64,000 bases of DNA from contig NC_079475.1 in NCBI RefSeq assembly GCF_026230105.1, positions 35,586,086 to 35,650,085 of the forward strand, written 5' to 3'. This DNA is from Diorhabda sublineata (Eukaryota > Arthropoda > Insecta > Coleoptera > Chrysomelidae). A model generated the notes under the pieces. The model had not been told where the DNA came from and did no database searches. It saw nothing but the letters and a program-made list of their open reading frames with translations. Shown here piece by piece: positions 46,565 to 59,640 of this stretch. Both the position numbers and the translations under genes were made by a program. Each line of letters begins with the position of its first letter. The stretch's first letter is position 1.

Positions 46565-49500
46565 GATTTATTAAATAGTTCATAATAGTCCGTTACCCTG
46601 TCTGGCGTATGTTCATATGGCTATGGGGAAAAACGTATTCGTTTGTCCACTACTTCAGTTTGCGAAGCCGTAATTTTAAATTTTCAAAATTTGGAAACAA
46701 CAAAAACATTCTTCATTTCTACGCGATAGAAATTTTATTTTGTTATTTTTAATACATGTACTATAATATAAGTGGACAAATTTTACGAAAAAATTGATTA
46801 ATTTAAAGATCAAGGATTGAAAATTTCCGTATTAATGTTAAAGGGCATGAAATCTCATACAATTATGATGCCTACAAATTATTCGTACAAGCGAAAGTTG
46901 GAAGGATATGATATGTCTAAAAATTCGATAGCTTTAAGCGGAATTTATTAAAGAATTCAGTCATATAATTGGAAATCGATATATTTCCAATAAACGACAT
47001 AATATTTCGTTTCCGAAAAAAACAAAATTATTCATTTTTCGACATTATTTTCCCGGACTATCGAAAATTTTGGGCATAATCGACTAGCAAATATTTCCAA
47101 GATCGTACACGTTAAAAGAATCCGAAAACTTCTACATTTGTTTTGTAAAACTGCAAGGACGTAGTTTGAAATTGAACAGCTTCCCATTTGTGAAAATAAA
47201 TCTGAATCCTGACACAATACACCCGCCTATTCACTTGAATAGCGAGAATAATAAGGGTATCTGAATTTCTTTTGTAAACGGGACATGTGTTACTGTAAGA
47301 AAGAAACTATTCCACATAAATATCCAGGTACAAAAGTTAACAATAGTTGCGTGTGAGAAACTTATCTCGAACTATTTCATGTAATATACCGTGTTGCCTT
47401 TTAATTTTCGATAATTTTTATGAATTGTAGTTAAAATCTAGAAATTCAACGTGTCGAGTTTCCTATATATTAAACTGTTCCCAATTTAAACCATTCCCAA
47501 AATACCTAAATGGCACCGTTTTTTCGAGGTAATCAACTTTAATATATGGATTAATTAATAACTCATGGAATTTGTGTTTCAGAGCGAGATCTATAGATAA
47601 ATTTCAATATTAAATAGTTCTAGGATGAAGCGGTGGCATTCGATTCAAAATTTTTTATATGCCTCACGGCTGAGCTGTAGATGTTAATCTCTTATTGCAA
47701 TTTTAATAGTGGCAATATCTCGGTTTTCATTGCAAATACATCAAAAGTGATTAGAGACGATTTGCTAGAAAATTTTAATCTCTACCTTTTTTGTTTGAAA
47801 CTTTTTTTCGTATCTTTTCTTGTTTGTGAAATTTCAAATGAAATTCAACATTTTTTAATACTAAAATCAACTTAGCAGGTTTGCTTTCTGATGGTGATTT
47901 CAATCCTCAATTTAAATTGTTTTAATACTAATGATATTGAGGCCAAAACAAAATATACAGTATCGTTTTAAAAGAACCATAAAGCGAGATTCCACTGTCT
48001 GTTAATTGAAAAACTTTTCAGCAAAAAAGTTGCGTACAATTAAAAAGGAAACGCCTATTAGGCCGGGTACCAGCTGATTTCCCGTGTAATTCTGATAATC
48101 AAGGTCGATTCTCTTGAAAATTGGTATGAAGGGAGTATTTATAATACTTCTTCAAAAGCTACCTTGTGCCCTGAGAGTGAAAGCCACCTCTTCTTGGAGA
48201 TGAATTTTTTTATTCACCAAAATAATCTCGTAGGTCTATAGATTGACTAATTCTAAGGAACTTTTACTCAACAAAGTTTTTTTCCTCTAAAGTTGGTACT
48301 TTTAGAGAGATTGAACCTGCGTATATTTTTGTACCGTTTTTCAACAATAACAGAAAAAGTTTTCATTTTATTAGCAAAATCATCCAGAACAAAAATATAG
48401 CTAATAAAAAAATAAAGAGATTCGTTGTTCAAGGACCTCTGTAAATTCAATAATCACTGAGTTGAAGGGTGGCCAGTTTTGGGAAACCCCGAAATTAAAA
48501 ACCTTTAACATCAAATAACTTGAAATTGATGAAATTTGTGGAAAAGTTCAAGAGATCTTTTTCAAAGCACATGGACTGATTTATAACGAAAATGGGGTTT
48601 CTTCTCTTTTCTTTTTTGAAAAAATGTATTAATTATACCCTCGCCATTACCACCCTAATTGAAATCAATCCTAATCCACTTGCAATTAACTTAATTTAAG
48701 TATTATTGATATGCCCCATGTGATGAGACCGATTTTGAATGCTTATTTTAGAAAAAATAATTTAATAAATTGAACGCCGCATTTCCGTAATCAAGAAAAA
48801 AAATTAATTTTTCTTAATTAAACCACAAACTATGTTATGAGAAAATATTTCGAATATTAATTGTAGGGTTTCCCTAAGGAGACACATTAGTTCAAAGTTT
48901 GCATTCGCGTACCAAATGTGGCTTAGGCAACCCCTTTCAGCTGCTCCCTTTTCGAAACCAGCGGTTGAAAAAAGTTTAAATTGATATGAATATGAAGTAC
49001 TTGAAATCTCCTAGAATATGCTTTTCCTAAAAAGTTTCTAGCTTGAAAATTGATCGAGTTATTGTCGAAGAACCAAACGCTTTTTTTTAAAAAAATATAA
49101 AACGCCCGGTTCGGTACAGGGAAGATTTCTTAGAAGAGTTTGAGTTCAAATTTTCGTGAAACTCGAGATTATGATAAGTGTCTTTTAAAACAAATCTACG
49201 AATAATTATTTTAAACTGTTTTTTCCTCCAATGCATGATAAAATCGAAGATTTTAAAAATTTTCACTATAAGTATCTAGTTTTCAATAAAAATCACTCTT
49301 CGGCACAGGGTAAATTTTGAATAAGAGTAATATAAGTAGAGCTTATATCCAAATTTTTCGACGTTTATTAACAAAATTCCACAGTTTTAACGTTTTTTAA
49401 CGCTTTAAAGTAACCAGTTTGTCGTTGCAACTATGAGGGATGATCCCTTTGTTTAAAATCGTTTTCGTATTCTCACTTGAAACAACCAAAAATACGTAAA

Positions 49501-52500
49501 GTAAAAAATAACAAGCAATTCTGGTCGCTTCAAAAGGCGTCTCATAGTTAATATAATCAAGTTATATTATATATGTTGATTATCAAAGCTCGAACGCTTT
49601 CTGAAGTTAGCAAGCGTTTAACTTTGACAGTTCAGGAGAAATGGGAGTCAGATTTTCGCTAGCGCCAAAGAAGCGAATTTGGACTCGCTAAAAACTGTTA
49701 TGACTTGCCTCCCTCCTTTTTAAGTTCAAATGTCCTGTCCAGAAATCATAACAGCGTCGATTTGATAAGAGTAATTTCAAATTTAGAGATGAGTTGCACT
49801 GATGTTTTGTCTTGTTCTAAACAAGCCAAAAAATGCCAGTGGAAAAAGTAATTATTAATAAAGACTGAAGGAAAGGTGAATCCTGGTGTTTTCGCATTTT
49901 TCCAGTAGAGGACGCAACTTATTTAAGTTCAAGCTTTCTATTGGTATTGGAAATTTTATAATTCAAGCAACTGTTTTTTTGTTAACAATCCATTTTATTT
50001 CCACGATATTACATCCTCGCATTCGCACTTCTACTGAACGGAAGCTTCAGACTTATCAGTTTATACCAATAATCTATACATAATAGGTTCCAATGATAAT
50101 TGTTATAAGCTTTTACAAAAGCTACCAATTTTAAACCAAATAAGTCACATCAAGTGGTCTTCATAAAAGACGAATACACATACTGCTAATAACCAGTTGA
50201 AACTGGTCACAAAAAAACATATTTTTTAAAAACCAATTACGTTTTATTGGATGTTTACCTTCACCCATCATAATATTGTATTGTTTCACGTAGCTTAGGA
50301 CGTCTCACGCGACTTTTTCAACTTGTAGATTACGTCAAATGACATTCATTTAATTATTGTATTGATGCGATGATATGTTTTTCAATAAGTTATAAACAAT
50401 AACAGATTCGGTTTAAACAATACACAATGCAGTTTAGTCAATTATTTTGGTATTTCTGGGATTAAAACAATACATTTTTTACAACTATTCACAAAATTTC
50501 AATTCTTATTGTGTCATGTTCGAATAAAACAATTTCAAAGAAACCGTCCCAATATTTGCTTCGAATATTTCCTTTGGGTTCGACTCACGTGATTGTCGAC
50601 AATATTCACATTCATCGAAAAAAAAGGCTACTTTACACACTTGTTACATAAATAACTATTTTAGAAAAGAAATTATACATGCGAAATAAGTAATTTTCAA
50701 TAAACACCTGCGAGATGGATTTACTGGATACGATGCGTCAAATAAAATGATTGTTGACGTCGAATCAAACATTAAAATCAAAATTGGAACCATGAGTTTT
50801 TTTTCCAGTGTCACAGAAATTATTGAAAACCTTTGATAATCCATTTTTATAGATTTCCAATAAGAAAATTTCATTAGGAACATTATTATGTAGTCCAATA
50901 AGATTTGTTAAAAAATACTTCAACAATAGGACGCTGCTGAAGACGGTAGAATCCTTTGCTATTTTCTCTTTCGTTGTATTCTTTGCTTCTTTAAATAAAG
51001 AATAGAACTACTAGAGTTCTGTTGTACTAGGCAGTATACTATCAGTGGTTTGCAATTGCTCAACCACTGAGGCTACTACTGTTACTTTAAAACAATATCT
51101 ATGCAATCGCAATTTCTGATATTCCACTGACAGAGCACATTTATATCACACCATAAGGACACTAGAAGTTGTAGTTATCAGTTTATATTCTATAGCAATC
51201 ATTAATCATTTTTGTTATATTAGATATTAAGAAATTTCCTACGGGTAATTATCAGGATTTATGGCGTATAATAGATAGTTAAAAGTAAATATTGGTGGAA
51301 TACAAGATAAACAAATAATTCCGATTGCGATATGATAATTTTAACGTGACATTTAGCATGTTTTAAAGCAGTTAACACCTCTATAGGAACCACAAACAAC
51401 CGTTCTTTGAAAAAAATCTACAGCGATTGTAATCTGAAGATGGTACACTTTAATCGAAACTTTAATTGTTTAGATTAATCAAAACTTGTTTGAATTGTTC
51501 ACGATATCAAAACCTGCCCTAATGTCGTCATGAGCTAAAAGGCACAACATCCGTTTCCTTGGTAGATATACACGATACGTTGTTTCTCATATATTCAAAG
51601 TTAAATCACCATTATTTGTACTTAATAGCAGTAGACAGCAACATCTAACGACAAAATAATTATTGCAAATGACAATTTTTAACTTAAAGTCAAGTCCACT
51701 TGTTTCGTTACTAATTATGTAATTAAATTTGTACTACAAAAATAAAGAAAATATTTTCTAATAAATTTTCAATATTTTTTCTGTTTTACACAATTGAAAC
51801 AGTCCAATACGACTAAAAATCCGGTGCGTAAAAAAAGACATGGCCGTAGTAGAAATACTAGTTAAGTTTTAATAAAAAAAATACTTTATTTTCATTTTAG
51901 TAATACAACCCGATTAATTACTACAAATAATTTTAATGAAATTACTATCATCTGTTACACTCACAAATTTATAAATATTCATTCATAAAAATAACTGTGC
52001 ATTCAACTGAAAAAAAATTACTACTAATGTATTTATTATAAATGTACTCAATATCAGATTAAATTCGGTGCATTTAATATCGCCCACGTGCTTAGTACTA
52101 AGAAAATAAATATAAATATCATACAACCACGCATATAGTCCACCTATATACCAACACCCAATCAATGATTCATGCTCGAGTAGGTATTAGGGTGTCTACA
52201 AGCGTCAGCTGTGAATATATAGGGTCCCAGACGAAAATAATACAAAAATAAAGAAAAAAATCCCGCCCTCAAGTTATGGGTATAGAAAACCAGAGAAAAA
52301 AACTGGTATGGCAACGTCGCTTAAAAGGTACCACCTGCCGATACAAAATCAACAACCTATACAACATCTGGGAATATAGAAGAAAAGAATGCTCTTATTT
52401 ATATTAGATCTCTAATAGAAAAAAATTAACAATACCCTAAACACTAGAGTTAATTTTTTTTAAATATAGCTGCCTTGACATTCAGATGAATAACGAATAA

Positions 52501-53395
52501 GTAGTACCCGCCTTACCATTACAAATTAAATTCTACTAGGTCAGTTTCATTCTAGATGTTTCCTTTCATTAAATGATCTGATGTAATGTTTTCATTAAAT
52601 GCATACAACAAACTAAAAACGCGAGAAAAATATGCCATACAATTTATATTATTTGATCAAAGTATTAGATTAGTAAAATGAAATTTATAATGAAAATAGG
52701 TACTTACAACGCTTTTCTTAAAATTAAAATTTTATAATAGCTTATGAGAATACGTACAACTCAATTTGAAGAAAATATAACATAATAGACCAAATTTTGC
52801 AAAAACACCAAAGCAGTTTTTTGTCGAGTATGATAAAAGAATATATGTAATATTAATACAGTTAAAATTACGTAATCAGTAAAACTAGTACTTTCAAGTA
52901 CAACTATTTTCAGTCAAGTTGTATTTCTTAGAACGAATTGGAGGTTATTTTTAATAAGAAAGTCTACCTAGTTCAACTGTTCTAAGAAAAAGCCTAAGGT
53001 TATTTTTATTTACCTTACCAAGAAATATTATACACTAGTTAAGGGTCCAGCTTTAAAAAAATATTTTATCTTTTTTATTAATATAACAGCAGTTTCAAAA
53101 TAAATTTGATATCAAAAACTGAATGTGAAAATCAATTTACGTTCACATTGCTGGAAAAGAAGGCTCACTATTTACAGAGTTAAACATGGAGACACGACAT
53201 ATTATCTTCAAAGTATAACATTTTTATATAATTTGAATGTGAAAGATTCCAAAATAAAATTATATAGATCTAAATGTATTGTGCAACTATTAATACTGAT
53301 AACACGATATGAGTGACGTATCCGAAAGTAAACATAAACGTCAAAATCATGTGTATGAGAACTAACGCGCGGTAAAAATTATATACTTTTTTTTA
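46565..53395. other. no gene recognised
   Basis: Nearly 7 kb of AT-rich intron just inside the candidate first exon. The 48.0-49.7 kb part looks like old non-coding repeat, without ends I can define. A 9-bp-stem hairpin (TCAGTGGTT / AACCACTGA) is at 51042-51070. Confidence 0.45.
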
Positions 53396-53396
53396 C

Positions 53397-53479
53397 CTGG
53401 ATATATTGGCTAAAATGTCCTTCTTATCAACACATCCTTCGTCGAACACGATTTCCTCCTTCCCGACATAAACAGACAT
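53397..53479 (-). CDS. crp: candidate first coding exon of crp (AP-4)
   Basis: Small minus-strand exon beginning with ATG at 53479 and ending at a GTAAAA donor (53397/53396). It encodes 27 residues plus two bases (start MSVYVGKEEIVFDEG, end KKDILANIS). An in-frame TAA lies four codons upstream of the ATG, which fixes the start. The two leftover bases (AG) are exactly what the bHLH exon at 8485 needs, giving an in-frame Ser-Arg-Ile-Asn junction. No other phase-compatible start exon was noticed between the two. It sits beside a GC-rich promoter-like block. I do not recognise the N-terminal peptide, so the assignment to crp rests on strand, phase and order. It could instead be the first exon of an unrelated gene. 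Confidence 0.62.
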
Positions 53480-53617
53480 AGTTATCACTAATTATACAGT
53501 TTTCGATCACTGACAAATAAATGTAAATTTGTTAATCACAATTTTTCACTGATAGTACGTTGCAGCGCGGGACAACCAACATACGCTACGCCTCACAGCA
53601 GTTTTCTGGCAGCGGCG

Positions 53618-53629
53618 TTTGGCGGGAAA
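53618..53629. promoter_or_regulatory. perfect E2F-type site
   Basis: TTTGGCGGGAAA fits the E2F/DP consensus TTTSSCGC plus GGGAAA over its whole length. It lies about 140 bp upstream of the crp candidate ATG and directly abuts a CAGCTG E-box at 53630-53635. It suggests cell-cycle-linked expression, which is an inference. Confidence 0.5.
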
Positions 53630-53635
53630 CAGCTG
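53630..53635. promoter_or_regulatory. CAGCTG E-box (AP-4-type)
   Basis: CAGCTG is the core recognised by AP-4 itself. A second copy lies at 53868-53873, flanked by GCC and GGC. Two copies within 245 bp of the gene's own promoter could allow autoregulation, but this hexamer also occurs elsewhere in the window (for example near 7130 and 7180). Confidence 0.4.
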
Positions 53636-53964
53636 AGGCCAGGTTGACGCCAATGTAATATTCATACGCCGAAGCATCAAAAACTTCGACATCCAAAACA
53701 CAAATATTTCTAAGGCAACAACCAGAAATCGATAATAATGAATCAAACTAAAATATAACCTCTCACACTCTATTAAAATATGTCATAATTAAATATTTAT
53801 TCGCAGAAACATGCGGGACTTATTTACGTCGCGGAGTGTTAGTTGGTGAGAGTCGCTCGTCGTCTGCCAGCTGGCGGCGTGGCCCCGCCCGTTGAGTTGA
53901 GTACAGAGGTACAGACCTAAGCCTACTTGATTCGTCCTTCCCGCCAACTACCGCATGCTCCTAG

Positions 53965-56900
53965 AATGAATACTTTGCCGCTTGGGTCGCTTCTCGTACA
54001 CCCTTGTACACCTCTTCTGCCCTCTGATTTTGGAATAAAATTCGATATTGAGATATTTATTCGCTCTACAACGAAGAATTCCGATCCAATAGGCAGGATA
54101 GAATTAATATACTACTTCGTTTCTTCGCGCTTATGCAATATTATTGAATTGATATCGAGTTGTTAAAAAAATATTATATAGTATTTACAATCGTAATACA
54201 CACAATAGATTATTGTATTGTTTACGTGCGTTTTTAAATAGAAAATAAAAAATTCTACAGCACTGTGATTATAAATATCGAATTCATAATTAAAGCATAG
54301 TAACCGTATTTTTATACACATGGACGTAGTAATTTTTAATTCCTTAAAGCAATTATAGTTTTCCTTGGTGGCGTTTTAAAACAAAATTTAATTTGTATTT
54401 TTATACATTTTCTCAAAATAATGAGAAATAGGCAAGATTACGTAATTAGATAGAGTTTCCGTAATATGATATCCCCTAGAATGGATTTTTGGCAAGTTAA
54501 TATACAGACAAAATAATGTGGTTCAACCTAATTACAACTACTTACAATATATTTTTCTAATAATTATAATTAATAGTCAAGGCCAAACTCAGGAAATTAC
54601 TAAAACTTAAATATAACATGGTGCTTTTTCAATTTTATTCATAAGTTTATTAGTTTTCACGGGACGATGAACGTATATTGAATTTTTTCTTCTTTATTGT
54701 TAACTTATAGTTTTTAAATGTACCTTATTATTCTACTAATGCTACAATCGATAAAACTCACTTTCGAAAACCAAAAACAAATATTACATTTACAATATGT
54801 TTATTTGATTTTGATCTATTTCGATTAATTGTGAGTCACACCAAACTAATTAAAATGTATTTTTAAAAAATTTGGAATCTCGATTTAAATCAAGGATAGC
54901 AAATATATATGTTCCACAAACAATACAAAATATTAGAACGATTGATACTATGAAACAAATTAAAATGCAACATGATTTATTGAAAGAATAATATTTGAAG
55001 TATAGAGAATAGGTTTGAGAAAAAATGAGAATTTGCTATCATAAAAATACTTATCTTCAATGATATCCACTATTAGACATTTTTTACATCGTATGAAAAA
55101 ATATTTTACAAATAAAATATTTACACGCCACTGAGTATAGATCCACGCAATACTGTGTCGCACTCTCTTGAGAATTTTATCAAACTCTAGACATAACTTC
55201 ATGAATCATATAAATTTTCCAATTTCAATTTGAAACACATTAAAATATAGATTGGTATTTTTAAACCTATTCATGGAAAAACAGTAATTTTAAAAGATAC
55301 GCTTATCGTTCATAACTTCAGTTACAACCACATACTTCAAGAACTATGCAGCAAGTAAAAAATGGAAACATGTGCACTTGGGAGGGGGTTGACTTAAAAG
55401 CGGGAAAAACGTAAAAAGAGAAGACTCTTCTTTTTAGGTTTAATTTGTGGTTGGAAGAAACAATTTTTAAAACAACTATAAACATAAATATGTATAAACA
55501 AATTACACATTTGAATGTCTCTACGCAAAAGATTCCAAAGTACATATTTCACTTTTATTTCTAATCCTTATTTTTTCGACATAACTTTTTCATTATTCAT
55601 TGTACTTTTCGATGTTAGTGTAAATGCCGTATATAATAAGTTTATAGAGGAACAAAATATTTTGTGGTTTTACAAATTTTATATTTATATTCATTACATC
55701 TCATACTAATTATGAATATAAGTTTTTTATTTGTAAAGCATTAATAGCCTAATGTGGCTGAATAATTGACTAAGTAATGTGCATAATATTCTCTAAATAT
55801 ATACGAATTCTTCTTTTACCCGTATTAACTCTGTATGATTGGGCAACCCCCAAATTATGGAAAATTGTTCTAACATTATCGTAGAAAAAGAAGTTGACAT
55901 AATTTCTAAATTTAAATCTCTGCTCCAAAAGGTTTGTTCATTACTATTCAGGTGATTTGTAAAATTTACAGGATACATTCAGTGATACCAATCAACATTG
56001 ACATTTATCCCTGTTATGTTTCTTGAACCGTTGGTGATTTTCAAACCAAACAAATACTTTTAATGTCTGGACGCGCGTTAGTTTATGTATTTTTAATGTG
56101 GTGATAGTGTACAGCTCAATTTATAACTGTTTTATTGGATATTAGGGATCTAATACCACAAATAGAAGCAGTTCTGCCAAGTATTATAGGAGATACGTAA
56201 TATTTCTTTTTGATATTTTTTTCTTGAAGGTTCATTAATACTTTTTAGTAACAATCTAAACTCTGTATGTTCAAGTTAGTGTTAATAGGAATCACAATAT
56301 TGTAGGAACTATTTTGCTAGATCTATATTTTCACGGTTTGTGTAACGTAGGCCTTTATCTTCTTCTTCTTCTTGGAAACCAGAAACAATAATTAATTTTG
56401 TTCTATCATCTACAAAATTCTGTACCCTTTGTCCATGCAAAAAATCTATGCTATAAGAGGATAAAAGCAGGACAACAAATAAAACTACATAAAATGATTA
56501 TTTTATATTTTTCTTACAAATCATAATATTCATGACAATAATATATCTAAGGATGGAAAAAAAAGTTATTAAATGAACATTTATATTATAAAAGTTTTAA
56601 AAAAACTCACTTCACCACAAAATAAAAATCAAATATTAAGTTATAGGCAAAGTTCTGAATTAAATACAAGCAGACAATAACTTACCAGAATTTGATAAAT
56701 TGAGATTACTATAAATTATGAACCAGTATAAAATAATTCAATATCTGAAATTTTGAGAAACCACCCAGTAATGGGTTGGTAAGCCATGCGGTTAGATGGA
56801 GCAGGTGAGGAATTTGCAAATAGGACAGTTGTTCATTCTTCCTCCAACATATAAATTGAGACAAAAGTGAAAACGTGATTATCAAAAATTAAGACAACAT

Positions 56901-57025
56901 AATGACAAATAAATTCAATTTTATTCATCTTTTACTTTTTAAACCTTTTTATTTATAATTCGTGATTATTTATCTTGATTTGAGGTCCCCTTTAATTAAA
57001 ATTTCATTTAAAAACATATAAAACC
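53965..57025. other. intergenic; no gene recognised
   Basis: AT-rich DNA between the crp promoter and Sfmbt. Nothing supportable until the Penelope-like fragment. Confidence 0.5.
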
Positions 57026-57029
57026 TTGA

Positions 57030-57440
57030 CATCAATCCATAAAACATTTTTCTTTACAGAGACTTTCCCAACAAGTATGGAATTATTTCAATAAATATGA
57101 TATTAGTCATAAAGGATACATTATACAAATATTTTACTAAACTAAAATCTAAAACACCCAAAAGCAAAAGAAGTAATATTATATATCAAGTAATGATTGT
57201 GACGCTGTTTATGTAGGGCAGACATCTGAGTATTTAGATAATAGATTAAATGATCATAAATATGATAAAAAAAATAAAAGTGCACAACAAACCATGCAAT
57301 ATGAAAAAAACAAACATTTAAAATTTCTTAAAACAGAATCAAATACTTGAAAAGGAGAATTTTAAGAAATGGTTCACATACATAGGAACGAGGAAGGTAT
57401 AGACCTAAATAATTCAAGTAGTATTTATAAATAAATTCTC
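57030..57440 (+). mobile_element. Penelope-like element fragment with GIY-YIG endonuclease
   Basis: The plus strand reads DTLYKYFTKLKSKTPKSKRS and NIIYQV, then after a frameshift DCDAVYVGQTSEYLDNRLND, HKYDKKN, and later KGEF...EMVHIHRNEEGIDLNN. This is the Penelope-like C-terminus: I-Y-x-I-x-C-x-x-C, then V-Y-[IV]-G-Q-T-x-x-x-L-x-x-R-L-x-x-H (GIY-YIG core with Arg), then L-E-M-x-x-I. The RT is missing; one frameshift and stops. Confidence 0.85.
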
Positions 57441-57444
57441 TATT

Positions 57445-58130
57445 ATTTTTTCTTGTTAAAACAGATATATATTTTGATATTCATGATCAACATAAAACGA
57501 AATCTCAATTAACAAATGAAAATCAATACAAATCATCACGAAATAATTTCAATTTAGATTCTAGTTAAATGGAATGCTAGCATTAGACAAACTAAGAGAT
57601 GTAATGGAGAAATAAAGGAAAATAATGAAAGAGATTGAACAATAACAAGAAACGACGTCACAGTATGATAGTACCAAACATCCCAATACCACTTCTAAAA
57701 ATATAGAAATAAGGAAAAGTAAACAGAAAAAAATATTTGAGCAATAAACAGTTTATTTCAAAGAAAATACTAATATGCAATAATTTCTTAGCTAAACCTA
57801 TGATAAACATACTTCATAAATGTTCTTAGGTTAGAAAAACTTTTAAACAGGACGATGGTTAGGTTTCTTCCACAATAGATAAAGATAATAGAGACAAGAA
57901 AATATGACAATCAAAAAAATGCAATTTATAATCCTGAATAGTAACAATGGAATTGAATTGGGTTCTTAGTCAAATGGAATGTTAGCATCAAGGAAACTTA
58001 GAATGTGGAAACAAGAAAAATAAATTAGGAATCTAGAAAAATTTAACAACAAAGAATCAATATTTGTCTTGAGTAATAGAAATGGTAAAAATGGTAAGTA
58101 CAGGGTATTTCAAAAATAATCATCCAATTT
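57445..58130. other. no gene recognised
   Basis: Intergenic AT-rich DNA. Confidence 0.5.
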
Positions 58131-58134
58131 CCTA

Positions 58135-58810
58135 GTTCATATTTCCTAAACTAAAAAACTAATAAAGGCAATCAACAAACTGGGAATAAAAGCAAAGAAA
58201 GTCCGTCTAGAAATAAACCAAATACATGAAAATAGCAAGAAAAGAGTATTAAACCATCTAAAGACACAGAAGTACATATTTGTAACTGTATCCTCGTTCA
58301 ATTATCTAGGACACATGTCTAAAGAAAGAATAAGAGACAGAATACAAAAAAATATCGAAACAATAAAAGGTTACAAAAGCAAGAACAAAACAAAAATATA
58401 TAAAACATTAATAAGACCAATGATTGCGTAAGCCGTGGAAACAACAGTCATGAATAACAAGGAAGAAGATCTGAAGATAATCGAGAGAAAAATACTGAGA
58501 ACTATACTCGTATAATATATTACAGGAAATGGAGAGAGGATTGAAGAAAAATAAAGAAATAGAAGAACTGGGAGGAGAAAATATAAGATATATAAAAGCA
58601 CTAAGACTAAATTGGGCAGGATAAATCATGAGGCAGAGGCAGATCAAGAAATACCTGGAGAAACCATAATGAAGAATAGACCAGAATCCTAGAAATATTA
58701 GACTGGAAAGCAAAATTAAGAAACAAAAAAGAATGGAGAAACCTGACTAACGAAGCCAGGATCATAAAAAAGACAAGGAAAGTTATCCACTCCAATAAAA
58801 GGATATGCAG
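58135..58810 (+). mobile_element. decayed non-LTR retrotransposon, C-terminal ORF2 part
   Basis: The plus strand reads FNYLGHMSKERIRDRIQKN, KIYKTLIRPMI followed by AVETTVMNNKEEDLKIIERK, ILRT, then EELGGENIRYIKALRLNWAG and NKKEWRNLTNEARIIKK. This is the order Y-L-G / K-x-x-x-Y-x-x-x-I-x-P / E-R-x-x-L-R / L-R-W-x-G-H / W-R of RTE/CR1-like ORF2. A TGATGATGATAAATGATGA stretch about 50 bp further (58855-58873) resembles the simple-repeat 3' tail of such elements. Confidence 0.75.
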
Positions 58811-58879
58811 GCACACAAAGCGCTAGCCATAATCCAAGAGATTGAACGGCATAATGATGATGATAAATGATGATTTTCT

Positions 58880-59640
58880 AAGCTACTGATCATATAGACA
58901 TGATGTTATTTTTATATTAATGGGTGATTAAAAAAGATTTTTATAGGTGATCAGTATAACCCCCTTTAGATACACTGCATATGTCATATGATACTTAAAT
59001 CAAATGGAATTGATGGCAGCTCTGAGTTCAACTGATATTGTTGGGTAGGAGCATAAACAGTGATTTGCCTTCACATTACTAAATTGCTTATGCTCTGAGC
59101 GGTAGGAGGAACAATACCATATGTGGTACAAAATTCACGAAATGAGAAACTCGCATCTAGCAAACCACCGCCATTTTGATAACAATTGAGCTGGGCGTTG
59201 AGAAAAACGCACTACTACTTTCTACCAGGATCCACATAAAACTCTTTCTTACAGTATAATGAATAATTATAGGAGTGGTAAATTACATATTTATCCACTT
59301 ATTTTAGAAATAAAAAATTTATATAAAATACATTTTCATATCACAAAGTAAAATCATATTTCAAAATATGACTAACAAAAAAGTTCATTGTGAAGAATAA
59401 AAAAATACTAGATTAATTGAAAATTAAATTCTTGTAAGAGTATTGATACAATTAAAATAAAATTCAGCCTTTTTCTTCCATTCCAAAGATTTTGAGCAAC
59501 TAAAGTAACACACAAAAGATCGAGAGATGAATATATGATATTACAAAAGAAAATAACTTAACCTAAATAATATATATATATATATATATTTATATACATT
59601 TAAATAAGTAATTTCACAAGTATATCAATATAGATAGGCA
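58880..59640. other. 3' flank of Sfmbt; no second gene
   Basis: Sequence downstream of the Sfmbt stop, presumably holding its 3'UTR. A (TA)n run is at 59571-59590. No canonical minus-strand AATAAA was found near the stop. Confidence 0.45.

Larger units (their letters stand above)
8486..53396 (-). other. giant first intron of crp (inferred)
   Basis: If the exons at 53397-53479 and 8317-8485 belong together, this is one GT-AG intron of 44,911 bp. It holds only decayed transposons, simple repeats and anonymous AT-rich DNA, apart from one CpG-rich island at 31.8-32.5 kb. No conserved nested host gene was recognised on either strand. A second intron would run from 8316 leftward past position 1. 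Confidence 0.55.
53480..53960 (-). promoter_or_regulatory. GC-rich promoter-like region upstream of crp exon 1
   Basis: This is one of the most CpG- and GC-rich blocks in an otherwise AT-rich window, directly upstream of the minus-strand ATG at 53479. It contains an E2F-type site (53618-53629), an abutting CAGCTG (53630-53635), a second CAGCTG (53868-53873) and a GC box CCCCGCCC (53883-53890). Two arthropod-type initiator pentamers (TCAGT on the minus strand, at 53509-53513 and about 53548-53552) could mark start sites. No clear TATA box was seen. The promoter role is inferred from position and composition. Confidence 0.5.

Noticed and set aside
48000..49700. Repeated phrases resembling non-coding parts of large insect transposons
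   Set aside because: No ends, target duplications or coding motifs could be defined.
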